From Sphingomonas faeni (lineage in GTDB: Bacteria; Pseudomonadota; Alphaproteobacteria; Sphingomonadales; Sphingomonadaceae): 40,521 nt of DNA. Positions 32,338-40,451 of the stretch are shown piece by piece (the stretch's first letter is position 1; each line of letters opens with the position of its first letter). The stretch is from contig NZ_QAYE01000015.1 in assembly GCF_003053745.1 (NCBI RefSeq), forward strand, positions 1-40,521. The letters run 5' to 3'. Under the pieces are notes generated by a model. That model was not told where the DNA came from. It saw nothing but the letters and a program-made list of their open reading frames with translations, and made no database searches. A program made the position numbers and the translations under genes.

Positions 32338-33582
32338 ATGCTGGTGGACAGCCTGGATATGAAATTGGCGCAGGCGACGAACCGCCGTCGCTTTCTCTCA
32401 GAAGCCGCGATCGGTAGCGGCGCGCTGATCGCCGCACCCGCGCTGGCGCAGAGCATGGTCGATCTGCATCTGCCAGGTGGCCCATCGGAACGGCCCATGA
32501 CCAACGCGTTCCCCGGCAAGGGCAACATGATCCTCCAGCGTATCCACCCGCCGTTGCTGGAAACGCCGATGAGCGTGTTCAATGGCGACGTCTTCACGCC
32601 GAACGACCAGTTCTTCGTCCGCTGGCACTGGGCCGACATTCCGACCGCGATCGATGTCGAGGCGTTCCGGATCAAGGTGTACGGCGCGGTCACGCGTCCG
32701 CTGTCGATCTCGCTCGCGCAACTGCTGAAGCTGCCGCGCGTCGAGTTGGCGGCAATCAACCAATGCTCGGGCAATTCGCGGGCGTTGTTCCAGCCTCCGG
32801 TGGCGGGTGCGCAGTGGCGTCACGGGGCGATGGGCAACGCCAAATGGCTCGGCGTGCGGCTGCGGGATGTGCTCGATATCGCCGGCGTGAAGCCGGGCGC
32901 GGTCGCGGTGCGGTTCGGTGCGCTCGACCAGCCGGTGGTCGCGGGCGGACCGGATTTCGCCAAGTCGCTGTCGATCGACCATGCGCGCGACGGCGAGGTG
33001 ATGCTCGCCTTCGGGATGAACGGCAAACAGATGCCGCTCCTCAACGGCTTCCCGGTCCGGCTGATCGTACCCGGCTGGTATTCGACCTACTGGGTCAAGA
33101 TGCTGAACGACATCGAGGTGCTTGCCGCGCCCGACGACGGTTACTGGATGGCCAAGGCGTACAAGGTGCCCGCCACGCCCGGCGCGAACGTGCGGCCTGG
33201 CCAGAAGGATTTTCCGACCGTCCCCATCAACAAGATGATCCCGCGCAGCTGGGTCACGAGCCTCGACGAGGGGCAGGTGATCGCGTTCGATCGCTCGATC
33301 CCGCTGGGCGGTATTGCGATGGGGGGCGATTGCGGCGTCGCCAAGGTCGATGTGTCGACCGACAACGGCAAGACCTGGTACAAGACGACGCTCGGCCCCG
33401 ATCACGGCAAATACAGTTTCCGCCGCTGGGATGCGCAGGTTCCGCTCACGCATGCGGGCCCAACAAAGCTGATGTCGCGCTGCTGGAACACCGCCGGCAT
33501 CGCGCAGCCGATGACGCCGATCTGGAATCCGGGCGGGTTCATGCGCGGCAACATCGAAACCACCAACATCGTCGTCGGCTGA
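32338..33582 (+). CDS. sorA: Periplasmic sulfite dehydrogenase, molybdenum subunit (SorA-like)
   Basis: Molybdopterin enzyme oxidising sulfite to sulfate in the periplasm. The Tat signal NRRRFLSEAAIGSG lies at residues 15-28, with cleavage after APALA. The Mo-ligating Cys143 is in INQCSGNSR. A sulfite-oxidase fold domain (residues 80-290) and a C-terminal Ig-like dimerisation domain with KVDVSTDNGKTWYKT follow. The 414 residues match SorA. The start is the ATG at 32338 (AGGGAGA just ahead); an internal ATG at 32359 would also keep the Tat motif. It is followed 12 bp later by its probable cytochrome partner. Confidence 0.9.
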   Translation: MLVDSLDMKLAQATNRRRFLSEAAIGSGALIAAPALAQSMVDLHLPGGPSERPMTNAFPGKGNMILQRIHPPLLETPMSVFNGDVFTPNDQFFVRWHWADIPTAIDVEAFRIKVYGAVTRPLSISLAQLLKLPRVELAAINQCSGNSRALFQPPVAGAQWRHGAMGNAKWLGVRLRDVLDIAGVKPGAVAVRFGALDQPVVAGGPDFAKSLSIDHARDGEVMLAFGMNGKQMPLLNGFPVRLIVPGWYSTYWVKMLNDIEVLAAPDDGYWMAKAYKVPATPGANVRPGQKDFPTVPINKMIPRSWVTSLDEGQVIAFDRSIPLGGIAMGGDCGVAKVDVSTDNGKTWYKTTLGPDHGKYSFRRWDAQVPLTHAGPTKLMSRCWNTAGIAQPMTPIWNPGGFMRGNIETTNIVVG

Positions 33583-33594
33583 GGAGCGCACCGC

Positions 33595-34071
33595 ATGAAA
33601 ACGCCTTCCATCGGCACGCTGTCGTTCGGGTTCGTCGGCGCGACCGTCGTTCTTCTGCTCGCGATCGGTGCCCCGAACAGCCGCGTCGCCCCGCCGCCTG
33701 CGGCCCCGACTGCACCACCGCCGCCAAGCGTCTCGGCGCGCGGCTTTTCGCTGGCGTCCACCTCGGTCGATCTTCCGACCGACGAAGGTCAATATCCCGC
33801 CGGCCCGCATGCCGATGTCATCAATGCCAACTGCACGTCGTGTCATTCGGCGAGCATGGCGCTGAACCAGCCACCACTCTCTGGCGACCAGTGGACCGCG
33901 GAGGTCACCAAGATGCGCGAGGTCTACAAGGCACCCGTCGCCGCAGCCGACGTACCGGCGATCGTCGCCTATCTGACTGCCATGAGCACGAAGCAGCCGG
34001 GCGCCGCGAAGGGCAAGGCACAGGACCCCGATCCGAAGGCTGCGCCCGACGTATCGGGAGGATCAGGTTAA
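33595..34071 (+). CDS. sorB: c-type cytochrome subunit (SorB-like)
   Basis: Monohaem cytochrome c that would take electrons from the sulfite dehydrogenase. It has an N-terminal hydrophobic anchor (about residues 8-26), then a Pro/Ala-rich linker (31-45). The haem motif CTSCH is at 80-84, and a distal Met probably comes from KMREVY (Met107). It is 158 residues, with a charged Pro/Ala/Lys tail after the haem domain. The ribosome site GGAG lies ahead of the ATG at 33595. It converges with the CLC gene, only 9 bp apart. Confidence 0.88.
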   Translation: MKTPSIGTLSFGFVGATVVLLLAIGAPNSRVAPPPAAPTAPPPPSVSARGFSLASTSVDLPTDEGQYPAGPHADVINANCTSCHSASMALNQPPLSGDQWTAEVTKMREVYKAPVAAADVPAIVAYLTAMSTKQPGAAKGKAQDPDPKAAPDVSGGSG

Positions 34072-34080
34072 GCCATCAAC

Positions 34081-35445
34081 TCACGACACGCGGTTTTGCG
34101 CGCGAAGTGCTGTGCGGCGTGTACGTGTCTCGCGCAGTGTCGCATCGGGCGCCAGACCGTCTGCCGGCACCTTGGGTATCGCAACGCGCTGCGACAGGTA
34201 GATGCCGTTGTGGCCCGAGCAGAGATAGGCCACGAAACAGGCGACGGCGATCGGCACCGCATAGGCGGCGCCGAACAGTTCGATTCCCATGAAGGTGCAG
34301 GCGAGCGGGGTATTGGCGGCCCCGGCAAACACCGCGACAAAGCCGATCGCGGCGAACAGGCCCGTCGGCACGCCCAAGAAAGGCGCCAGCGCGTTACCGA
34401 GCGCTGCGCCGATGAAGAACAACGGCGTGACTTCACCGCCTTTGAAACCCGCGCCGAGCGTGACGACGGTAAACAGCAGCTTGATCGCCCAACTCCACGG
34501 ATGCGTGTCCGGTCCGAAGAAGCTGGCGATGGTAAGGCTGTCGGGCCCCGCTGCCAGGACACCCAGGCCCAGATAGTCGCGCGTGCCGAACAGGAAGACG
34601 AGCGCGATAACGACGGCCCCGCCGATCACTGGACGTAGTGGACCATAGGGAACGATCCGCTTGAGCCATCCCCCGACCACGTGGTTGGCTTCGGCGAAGG
34701 CCAGACCGACCAGTCCGAATATGATCCCCGCAACACCTGCCTTCGTCACGAGCAGCGCATCGACGGGTATCAACGCACCGATCGGGTAGACACCGTGATG
34801 GATACCCCAGGCGAGGCACGTCCAATCGCCGACCAGCGCTGCAACAAGGCAAGGCACCAGCGCGGAATATTCAACGCGGCCGATCGCCAGCACTTCGAGC
34901 GCGAAGACCGCTCCTGCGATCGGCGTGCCGAAGACCGCGCCGAACCCGGCTGCGATCCCCGTCTTCAACAGGATGCGCGTGCCGCCCGCATCGAGGTGGA
35001 GCGCGCGGCCGAAACCGCTGGCAAGGCTTCCGCCTAATTGGACGGCGGTGCCTTCACGTCCGGCCGAGCCACCGAAAAGATGCGTCACCACTGTGCCGAA
35101 GAAGATGAGCGGCGCCATCCGCAGCGGCACACCGCCGCCCGGCTCGTGGATCTGCTCGACGATCAGGTTGTTGCCGCCCTCCACCGAGCGCCCGGTGAGA
35201 TGGTAGAGCAATCCGACCACGAACCCGCCCACCGGCAGCAGATAGAGCAGCCAGGGCGATGCGAACCGCAGTCGCGTAACGGTATCGAGGCTCAACAGGA
35301 ACGCCGCACATAGCGTCCCGACGAGTGCCGCCATGGGCAGCAGGATCAGCGCCCAGCGCAGGACAGAGATCGCATGGTCGTGACGATCGCGCACAAATGC
35401 CGCAACGTTCAGCGTGTCGACCAGATTGCGAAAGGTAGCGCGCAC
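34081..35445 (-). CDS. CLC-F type fluoride/proton antiporter
   Basis: CLC-family transporter of 454 residues with about 11-12 membrane helices. The ion-coordinating loop reads GGNNLI (residues 90-95) in place of the chloride-type GSGIP. The gating motif is GREGT (129-133). Both are signatures of the fluoride-exporting CLC-F clade. GGEVTPLFFIGAALGN and the C-terminal GIYLSQR region are present. The start is the GTG at 35445 with AGGAGG five bases upstream. A fluoride riboswitch precedes it on the same strand, which independently supports fluoride as the substrate. Confidence 0.92.
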   Translation of the reverse strand: MRATFRNLVDTLNVAAFVRDRHDHAISVLRWALILLPMAALVGTLCAAFLLSLDTVTRLRFASPWLLYLLPVGGFVVGLLYHLTGRSVEGGNNLIVEQIHEPGGGVPLRMAPLIFFGTVVTHLFGGSAGREGTAVQLGGSLASGFGRALHLDAGGTRILLKTGIAAGFGAVFGTPIAGAVFALEVLAIGRVEYSALVPCLVAALVGDWTCLAWGIHHGVYPIGALIPVDALLVTKAGVAGIIFGLVGLAFAEANHVVGGWLKRIVPYGPLRPVIGGAVVIALVFLFGTRDYLGLGVLAAGPDSLTIASFFGPDTHPWSWAIKLLFTVVTLGAGFKGGEVTPLFFIGAALGNALAPFLGVPTGLFAAIGFVAVFAGAANTPLACTFMGIELFGAAYAVPIAVACFVAYLCSGHNGIYLSQRVAIPKVPADGLAPDATLRETRTRRTALRAQNRVS

Positions 35446-35474
35446 AATTCCTCCTTGCTGCCTGACGGCGCCAA

Positions 35475-35536
35475 GTAGGAATCATCAGCTCATGTCAGAG
35501 CGGTTCGGCCAAATTGCCCGGCAGAAATCCATTGCC
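35475..35536 (-). ncRNA. Fluoride riboswitch (crcB motif)
   Basis: On the minus strand the aptamer opens GGCAATGGATTTCTGCC (first stem GGCA/TGCC with the conserved ATGG). It continues with GAACCGCTC and ends GAGCTGATGATTCCTAC, where the second stem GCTC/GAGC closes. The AACCGC...CTGATGATnCCTAC block is the hallmark of the crcB/fluoride riboswitch. It lies about 30 bases before the ribosome site of the CLC-F gene. Binding fluoride should raise translation or transcription of the exporter. I see no T-run terminator, so control of ribosome access is more likely. Confidence 0.9.
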
Positions 35537-35679
35537 GAGGTCGATGTATGAGACGTTGGCCCCAACCGTCAATGGGCATGTTGGTCGGGCAAATGCTCGG
35601 ACCTGTCAGTCGCCAGGGTCTATCTGAGCCCGTTATATGGACCGACCCGGGTACGCTACATGCGGGACCGATCGGTTTC

Positions 35680-35766
35680 GACCCGCGCGTCGTTTTCGGG
35701 CTGCGTCACAAGGGGCGATACCGCACGAAAGCCGCCGATGCGCTGCCGGGTCTGATCGGCCCGTAG
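35680..35766 (+). pseudogene. LysR C-terminal remnant
   Basis: About 28 codons (FDPRVVFGLRHKGRYRTKAADAL...) match the C-terminus of LysR regulators and resemble the end of the intact LysR gene at 30211-31083 (FYALRHKERYRTRAADAL). The DNA has clearly diverged. No helix-turn-helix or effector domain precedes it, so it is a leftover. The rest of the 35446-35785 gap holds the fluoride riboswitch and nothing else I can name. Confidence 0.65.
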
Positions 35767-35785
35767 CGTGGTTAGCGCTGCTGCG

Positions 35786-36226
35786 CTACGAGCGCGCCGT
35801 CCAGATGCCGACGAGCGCGGCCAGCGACACGAGCATAAGAAACCCGTTCATTACCAGGAGCCACGCCGCTGGCAGGCGCTTGATGTCGGGTCGTGGCGGC
35901 GGGGCGCCGGCACCCATCTCGCGCCACACCGCGGCGACAAAGCAAAAGGCGCTGAACAGGATCAGCATGGTCCCGGTCGCCGTCGCCAGCCACGGGAACA
36001 CGACGTCCTTGAGCAGCGCGCGCGCGCCGATCCCGGAAGCGAGCGCCGCCAGTCCGGTACGCACCCAGGCGGCATAGGTGCGTTCACCGGCGAGGATTGT
36101 GCGGTCTGCGGCAAGCTCCGTGCGACGATCAGCGCTGTCCACCTGCTGGACTGCGCTGTCCTTCAGCGTGCTCGCGCTCTCCGCCAGCTTCGCATGGGCC
36201 CGATCGGCGTCGTGCGGCGCGTCCAT
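35786..36226 (-). CDS. DUF202 (YidH-like) membrane protein
   Basis: Small inner-membrane protein with the DUF202 signature DRTILAGERTYAAWVRTGLAAL, followed by three hydrophobic helices. The N-terminal 45 residues are soluble and helical. It is 146 residues long; the function of the family is unknown. I chose the ATG at 36226 because it overlaps the stop of the upstream sulfite-oxidase-family gene (TGATG), so the two are coupled. A longer frame into that gene has no support. Confidence 0.85.
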   Translation of the reverse strand: MDAPHDADRAHAKLAESASTLKDSAVQQVDSADRRTELAADRTILAGERTYAAWVRTGLAALASGIGARALLKDVVFPWLATATGTMLILFSAFCFVAAVWREMGAGAPPPRPDIKRLPAAWLLVMNGFLMLVSLAALVGIWTARS

Positions 36227-37311
36227 CAGCCGGCGGTGACGGTGATGCGATGCCAAGCCGTCGAGAGATAGCCGGCGAAGTTCCAGATCGCTTCGGGCCG
36301 TTCGGGCTGCATCTGCCCGGCACCGTCGACGGCGCGCACGACCAGGACGTGGAGCCCGGGCGAGAGATCGACCGTGACGTGCCACTGCGTCCAGCTCCAG
36401 GGTGAATCCGGTTGGCTGGTCAGTTCCGCCTGCAGCCAGTCGGTGCCGTCATTGACGGAGACCTCGACGCGCGAGACCGCTCGGCCGAAGGCGACCGCAT
36501 AGCCCGCGATTTCGCATGCGCCGGCGCCGATATGCGCGCCGTCCACGGGGGCGCAGATCGCAGCGTTGAGCGGCATCTCCTCGATCGTCAGGCCCCGGTC
36601 CCAATCCGCGTCCTCCTTCGCTACCGACGCCGGAAAGAGCTTGTAGTCCTTGGCCTGGATCGGCGCATCGGACGGGCGATCGCGCACCTCGATGCGCGTC
36701 AGCCACTTGGCGCTACGAACGCCCGCATAGCCCGGCACGACGAGCCGCAGCGGTGCGCCATGTTCGGGGGCCAGCACCTCGCCGTTCATGCCCCAGGCGA
36801 TGAGCACGTCCGGCTCTAGCGCCTTGGCGATCGAGATCGAGGCACCGAACGGCGCCGTCTCACCATCGACATCCACGTCGTCGGCCCCCGTAGTGCCGAC
36901 GAACGACGCGCCATCTTGGATGCCGGCCGCGGCGAGTACGTCGCACAGTGCGACGCCGGTCCAAGCCGCATTGCCGATCGCGCCCACGTCCCAGGGATCG
37001 CCCGAAGTCTTTTCCACGTCTTGAAGATGTGCCCGACGATTGCCGGCGCACTGCATGGTCGCGGTCACTGTCCGGGTCGCAAATGCCGTTTGAAGTTCGG
37101 CGACCGTGTAGGAGCGCGGGCGGTCGACCAAGCCGTCCAGCGCTATACGATGATCGTCGGCCAGCTCCGGCGTAGGTCCGTGACTGCGGATGTAGAAATT
37201 CGCCTGCGGCGTCAGGAAGGACGTGATCAGTTTATCCGGAGGCGTTTCCGCATTGAGCGGCTCCGGACAGCGGAGGATTAGATTCTGTTCGGCGCGATCG
37301 GATGCGGTCAT
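36226..37311 (-). CDS. Cytoplasmic sulfite-oxidase-family enzyme
   Basis: Second molybdopterin sulfite-oxidase-fold protein, 361 residues, without a signal peptide. It is closer to the eukaryotic-type SUOX/nitrate reductase layout: FYIRSHGPTP near residue 39, the Mo-ligand Cys88 in TMQCAGNRR, WGMNGEVLAPEHGAPLRLVVPGYAG, and a C-terminal dimerisation domain with VEVSVNDGTDWLQAEL. It is translated with DUF202. The predicted location is cytoplasmic, so its electron acceptor would differ from SorA's. The substrate (sulfite or another oxyanion or sulfoxide) is not certain. The start is the ATG at 37311. Confidence 0.88.
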   Translation of the reverse strand: MTASDRAEQNLILRCPEPLNAETPPDKLITSFLTPQANFYIRSHGPTPELADDHRIALDGLVDRPRSYTVAELQTAFATRTVTATMQCAGNRRAHLQDVEKTSGDPWDVGAIGNAAWTGVALCDVLAAAGIQDGASFVGTTGADDVDVDGETAPFGASISIAKALEPDVLIAWGMNGEVLAPEHGAPLRLVVPGYAGVRSAKWLTRIEVRDRPSDAPIQAKDYKLFPASVAKEDADWDRGLTIEEMPLNAAICAPVDGAHIGAGACEIAGYAVAFGRAVSRVEVSVNDGTDWLQAELTSQPDSPWSWTQWHVTVDLSPGLHVLVVRAVDGAGQMQPERPEAIWNFAGYLSTAWHRITVTAG

Positions 37312-37495
37312 GCAAGCGGCCTACCATGATGAAATCAATAGCGAAATTGATCGTTTGGCTGGACGATGTCACCCAGACTCTTTCGATAGCCTATCCCTTT
37401 CTAGACGGGGGGAGCGATCGCCATGCCGTCGCGCAAGAGGCGCCGAGTGCAAGACAGCCTTTCCCGTAGATCGACTCAATGTGGCTGAGCTTGCT

Positions 37496-37512
37496 ACGAC
37501 GGCTTTGTCCCA
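37496..37512 (-). repeat. Right 17-bp inverted repeat of the cargo region
   Basis: ACGACGGCTTTGTCCCA is the exact reverse complement of 24977-24993. The 601-bp gap 37312-37912 has no gene I can support. It also contains CGAACCTG/CAGGTTCG (37764-37771/37814-37821), a TCACGCC/GGCGTGA stem near 37701-37728, and the fourth palindrome at 37890. It looks like degenerate intergenic DNA. Confidence 0.55.
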
Positions 37513-37889
37513 AAAGTCGTCGCTAGGCACCAGGGATGACGGAAAACCCTATCGCCATCGCAGATGCGCGACAAACGGGTGTTTTCCGCCACGGCAGGTC
37601 CCGCCCCCTTTGACTCAGCAGGGGGTTGGCCGGGATGGGTCGCAACGCCAAGCGTTGGCTCTGCGCGGCGTGAGTGGCAGGTTACGCAGAAAGCCGCCCT
37701 TCACGCCTTTGCTGGTGTATGGCGTGAGTTGGTCGCAAGCGGTTACTCCTGCCTTCCCCAAAACGAACCTGTAGCCGGCGGCTGCCCCTTCCGATCGCAC
37801 TGGCGGTCGCCCGCAGGTTCGGCTTTCCAAACCCTGTTTCTGATTTCGCTTTCTTAAAACTGCCATTTAGAGCCGGGTAAACGGGAATG

Positions 37890-37905
37890 TGTGCCACGTG
37901 GCACA
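37890..37905. promoter_or_regulatory. parS-like palindrome, copy 4
   Basis: TGTGCCACGTGGCACA lies eight bases beyond the stop of the LPD7 gene. With copy 3 in the relaxase gene it brackets the whole cargo segment. Confidence 0.7.
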
Positions 37906-37912
37906 CCCGCTA

Positions 37913-38650
37913 TCACCGGCCCCCGATCGAGCGCGACTTCTCGTAAATCACTTCCTGGGTCATATCGCGGACCTGCTGATCCTGCTTCTGCTTGACCTCT
38001 ACGCCGGCGATCCGCTCGCCCCGATCGATCCGGGCGGCGACCTCCTCTTTGCGCTCTGCGACGAACTCACGCTGCTTGGTATGCTCACCCGGGAAGCGAT
38101 CGGCCGCCACCACCATCGCCAGTGCAACGTGGCTTTGCGCCTTACGCAACTCGGGGTCTTTGGCATTTTGCACATCCGTCTGTCGACGAAATCGCTCGGC
38201 TAGATCGTGTCCGGGGTCGGGCTGCTCCTTAGCGTCGCGAACCTGGTTCGCAGTGCGAGCGGCCTGCGCCTTCGTCGGCATCGCGCCAGGTTGGCGAGCC
38301 TGTTCACGTTCGGCAGCAGCCTTCGTCTTGGCGTCCGGCTGATACCCGTCGATCTTGAGCCCCTGCGCCGTAGCCGCGAGATACGCTGCCCGCTTAAATT
38401 CTTCGTCGCCATCGATCCGAAGCGACGTCCACCCATTCTCTTTGGCGAGACGGATCAGATCGGGCAGCGACTCCCTATCCTTGGCCTTTATGCGATCGGG
38501 AGTGATCGTCGCCATCGGCTCTTTGTCGTGTGGGCTCCGGTAGAGCTTGTCGCCGACCCGCAGGAACCGCGATTCCAGATCGGACGGCACCTCCATCGTT
38601 CGACGGCGCCGATCGGCCTCAACGCCGGCAGTGTCGGTCTTTTGATCCAT
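37913..38650 (-). CDS. LPD7-domain protein (conjugation-associated)
   Basis: A 245-residue protein with a large-polyvalent-protein-associated domain 7 at about residues 22-105 (DKLYRSPHDKEP, ITPDRIKAKDRESLPDLIRLAKENGW, LRIDGDEEFKRAAYLAA). LPD7 is usually found fused to relaxases or near them. The rest is a charged Gln/Lys/Arg-rich helix, probably coiled coil. The start is the ATG at 38650, with AGGAG inside the end of virD4 and one base between genes. Co-transcription with virD4/virB11 suggests it helps hand the relaxase-DNA complex to the coupling protein (inference). Confidence 0.8.
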   Translation of the reverse strand: MDQKTDTAGVEADRRRRTMEVPSDLESRFLRVGDKLYRSPHDKEPMATITPDRIKAKDRESLPDLIRLAKENGWTSLRIDGDEEFKRAAYLAATAQGLKIDGYQPDAKTKAAAEREQARQPGAMPTKAQAARTANQVRDAKEQPDPGHDLAERFRRQTDVQNAKDPELRKAQSHVALAMVVAADRFPGEHTKQREFVAERKEEVAARIDRGERIAGVEVKQKQDQQVRDMTQEVIYEKSRSIGGR

Positions 38651-38651
38651 G

Positions 38652-40451
38652 TCACCGCTCCTGTTCGATCATACCTACAAGTTCGTCGCCCCGTTGCTCG
38701 GTCGACACGTCAATGAGCATGTCGGGGAAATCCTGAATGACGACGCTATCCATCGCGAATGACATCGGATCGGGGTCAGTGAGCTGGTCGAACGTCGGCT
38801 CAACGCAAGCCGGCAGCTCCTCAAAGTCATCGATCCGCTGCGGGATCGGGGCCACCACCGGTGCCTGCGCCAGCCGGCTACGGAATAGGGCATCTTCGAA
38901 ATACCGAATCTTGTCGCCATGAATGGGGGGGATGCCGCCCCTCAGCAGAAGCAGTTCGGTATCGGGGAATTGCATCAGCTCTTGCGGCAGCAGGAGAGCG
39001 CGGCGCTGATCGGACATGGACTTGGAGCGGTTGGCGAGGATGCCGTGAATGGTCAGCGACTTCGTGACGGATTCCTGACCGACATATCCGATCCGCTCGG
39101 ATAGCTCATTTGCAACCCGCAGCTCCTTGGGCGTGAAGGCGACTTCTATGCCGCAATTGGCGACGATCTCGTTGGCGACATGCTCGCCATAAACCGCGCG
39201 GAGCTGCGATCTGGACTGGATCACCGGCAAAAGGCGGATGCCGTAGCCAGCAACGTAGGAGAAGGCGCTGGCGATCGTCTGCGCGCGGCCGATGCGTGCA
39301 AACTCGTCGAGGATGACGAGAACCTGTAGCGGCGTTTGTGTACCCGGCAGCTCGCGCACGTTGAGGTCGATCAACTGTTGAAACAGCAAATTGTAGAGCG
39401 GCGCGACGCGATCCAACTCGTCGGGCGATACACCAAGATAGACCGACATAGGAGTGGTGCGCAGCTCGCGTAGATCGAAATCGCTCGTCTCCGTCGCCGC
39501 GTCGACCCGTGGATTGAGCCATAGGCTCAGCTTGGAGGTGACGGTCTGCACGATGCCTGCGAAGGTATTGTCGGCGCCGGACGTGAAGTCGGCGAGGGCG
39601 TTGCGGCAGCCTTGCGACAAATCGTGCCGCTCCTCGAGAACGCTGCGGAAGAACCCGCGCGTGTCGCCCGTCGTCATCAAGCGGTAGATCGAGCCGATGG
39701 TGAACGGCCGATCGGAAACCGCGAGATAGGCACCCACCCCGACAAAGGCGGTCCGTGCCGAGTCCGTCCAGAACGGCTCGCCGCGTTCGGGCGCGACGAA
39801 CAGCATCGTCGCGATCTTCTGCAGCTCGATGATTACCTCGTCGGGATCGATGCGGTCGATGTAGCCGAGCGGATTGTAGCGGGCGGTTCGGCCGTCCGGC
39901 TCGGTCGGATTGAACAGGTAGACGGCTTGGCCGTGCTTCTCGCGAAAGCCGGCCGTTGCATCCCAATTTTCGCGCTTTACGTCGAGGACGACGACGGATT
40001 CCTGCCATGACAGCAGGTTGGGAATGACGATGCCGACGCCCTTGCCGGAACGGGTAGGGGCCTCGACGATGCAATGTTCGCTCCCCCCGAACGTGAGGAA
40101 TTTGCCGCCTTTCTTACCCAAGACGATGCCGTTCGCGGCACGGAAGCCGGCGCGACGGATCTCGCTCTCCCGAGCGAAGCGCGCCGCGCCATGCAGGGGC
40201 GGTTTGAGTTTGGCGAACCACCAGATCGTGATCGCCGCCAGGAAGAGCCCGATCCCCATACCGGCGCCGAAAGCCTTCAGCACGACTGGATCGTGCCGGT
40301 AGTACCAGAAAAACGCCGGCATCTTGAGCGGGTCGAACTTGGCGCTGGGAAGCCCGAGATATATCCAGGCGATGACAGAGGCCATCAGGAACGCGACGAC
40401 GAGCGCAACCGGAATGCCGAAGGCGAAGAGTGCGCGCCGGTTAGGCTGCAT
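38652..40451 (-). CDS. virD4: Type IV coupling protein VirD4/TraG
   Basis: Membrane-anchored ATPase that links the relaxosome to the secretion channel. It has two N-terminal transmembrane helices (about 8-32 and 60-80), Walker A APTRSGKG (131-138), the conserved LDVKREN block, the Walker B region VLVILDEFARIG and the late motif AFTPKELRVANELSERIG. At 599 residues it is full length. The ATG at 40451 (equal to base 25) overlaps the virB11 end. It is followed at once by the LPD7 gene. Its presence without the VirB channel suggests a plasmid that brings its own coupling protein but needs another plasmid's channel. Confidence 0.93.
   Translation of the reverse strand: MQPNRRALFAFGIPVALVVAFLMASVIAWIYLGLPSAKFDPLKMPAFFWYYRHDPVVLKAFGAGMGIGLFLAAITIWWFAKLKPPLHGAARFARESEIRRAGFRAANGIVLGKKGGKFLTFGGSEHCIVEAPTRSGKGVGIVIPNLLSWQESVVVLDVKRENWDATAGFREKHGQAVYLFNPTEPDGRTARYNPLGYIDRIDPDEVIIELQKIATMLFVAPERGEPFWTDSARTAFVGVGAYLAVSDRPFTIGSIYRLMTTGDTRGFFRSVLEERHDLSQGCRNALADFTSGADNTFAGIVQTVTSKLSLWLNPRVDAATETSDFDLRELRTTPMSVYLGVSPDELDRVAPLYNLLFQQLIDLNVRELPGTQTPLQVLVILDEFARIGRAQTIASAFSYVAGYGIRLLPVIQSRSQLRAVYGEHVANEIVANCGIEVAFTPKELRVANELSERIGYVGQESVTKSLTIHGILANRSKSMSDQRRALLLPQELMQFPDTELLLLRGGIPPIHGDKIRYFEDALFRSRLAQAPVVAPIPQRIDDFEELPACVEPTFDQLTDPDPMSFAMDSVVIQDFPDMLIDVSTEQRGDELVGMIEQER

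Noticed and set aside
32398..33846. A 482-codon minus-strand frame opposite the sulfite dehydrogenase genes
   Set aside because: It is antisense to sorA and sorB, which have clear signal peptide, Mo-ligand and haem motifs. Arg/Asp/His bias marks it as a shadow.
32763..34292. A 509-codon plus-strand frame
   Set aside because: It runs out of frame through sorA, sorB and part of the CLC gene, is extremely Arg-rich and has no recognisable domain.
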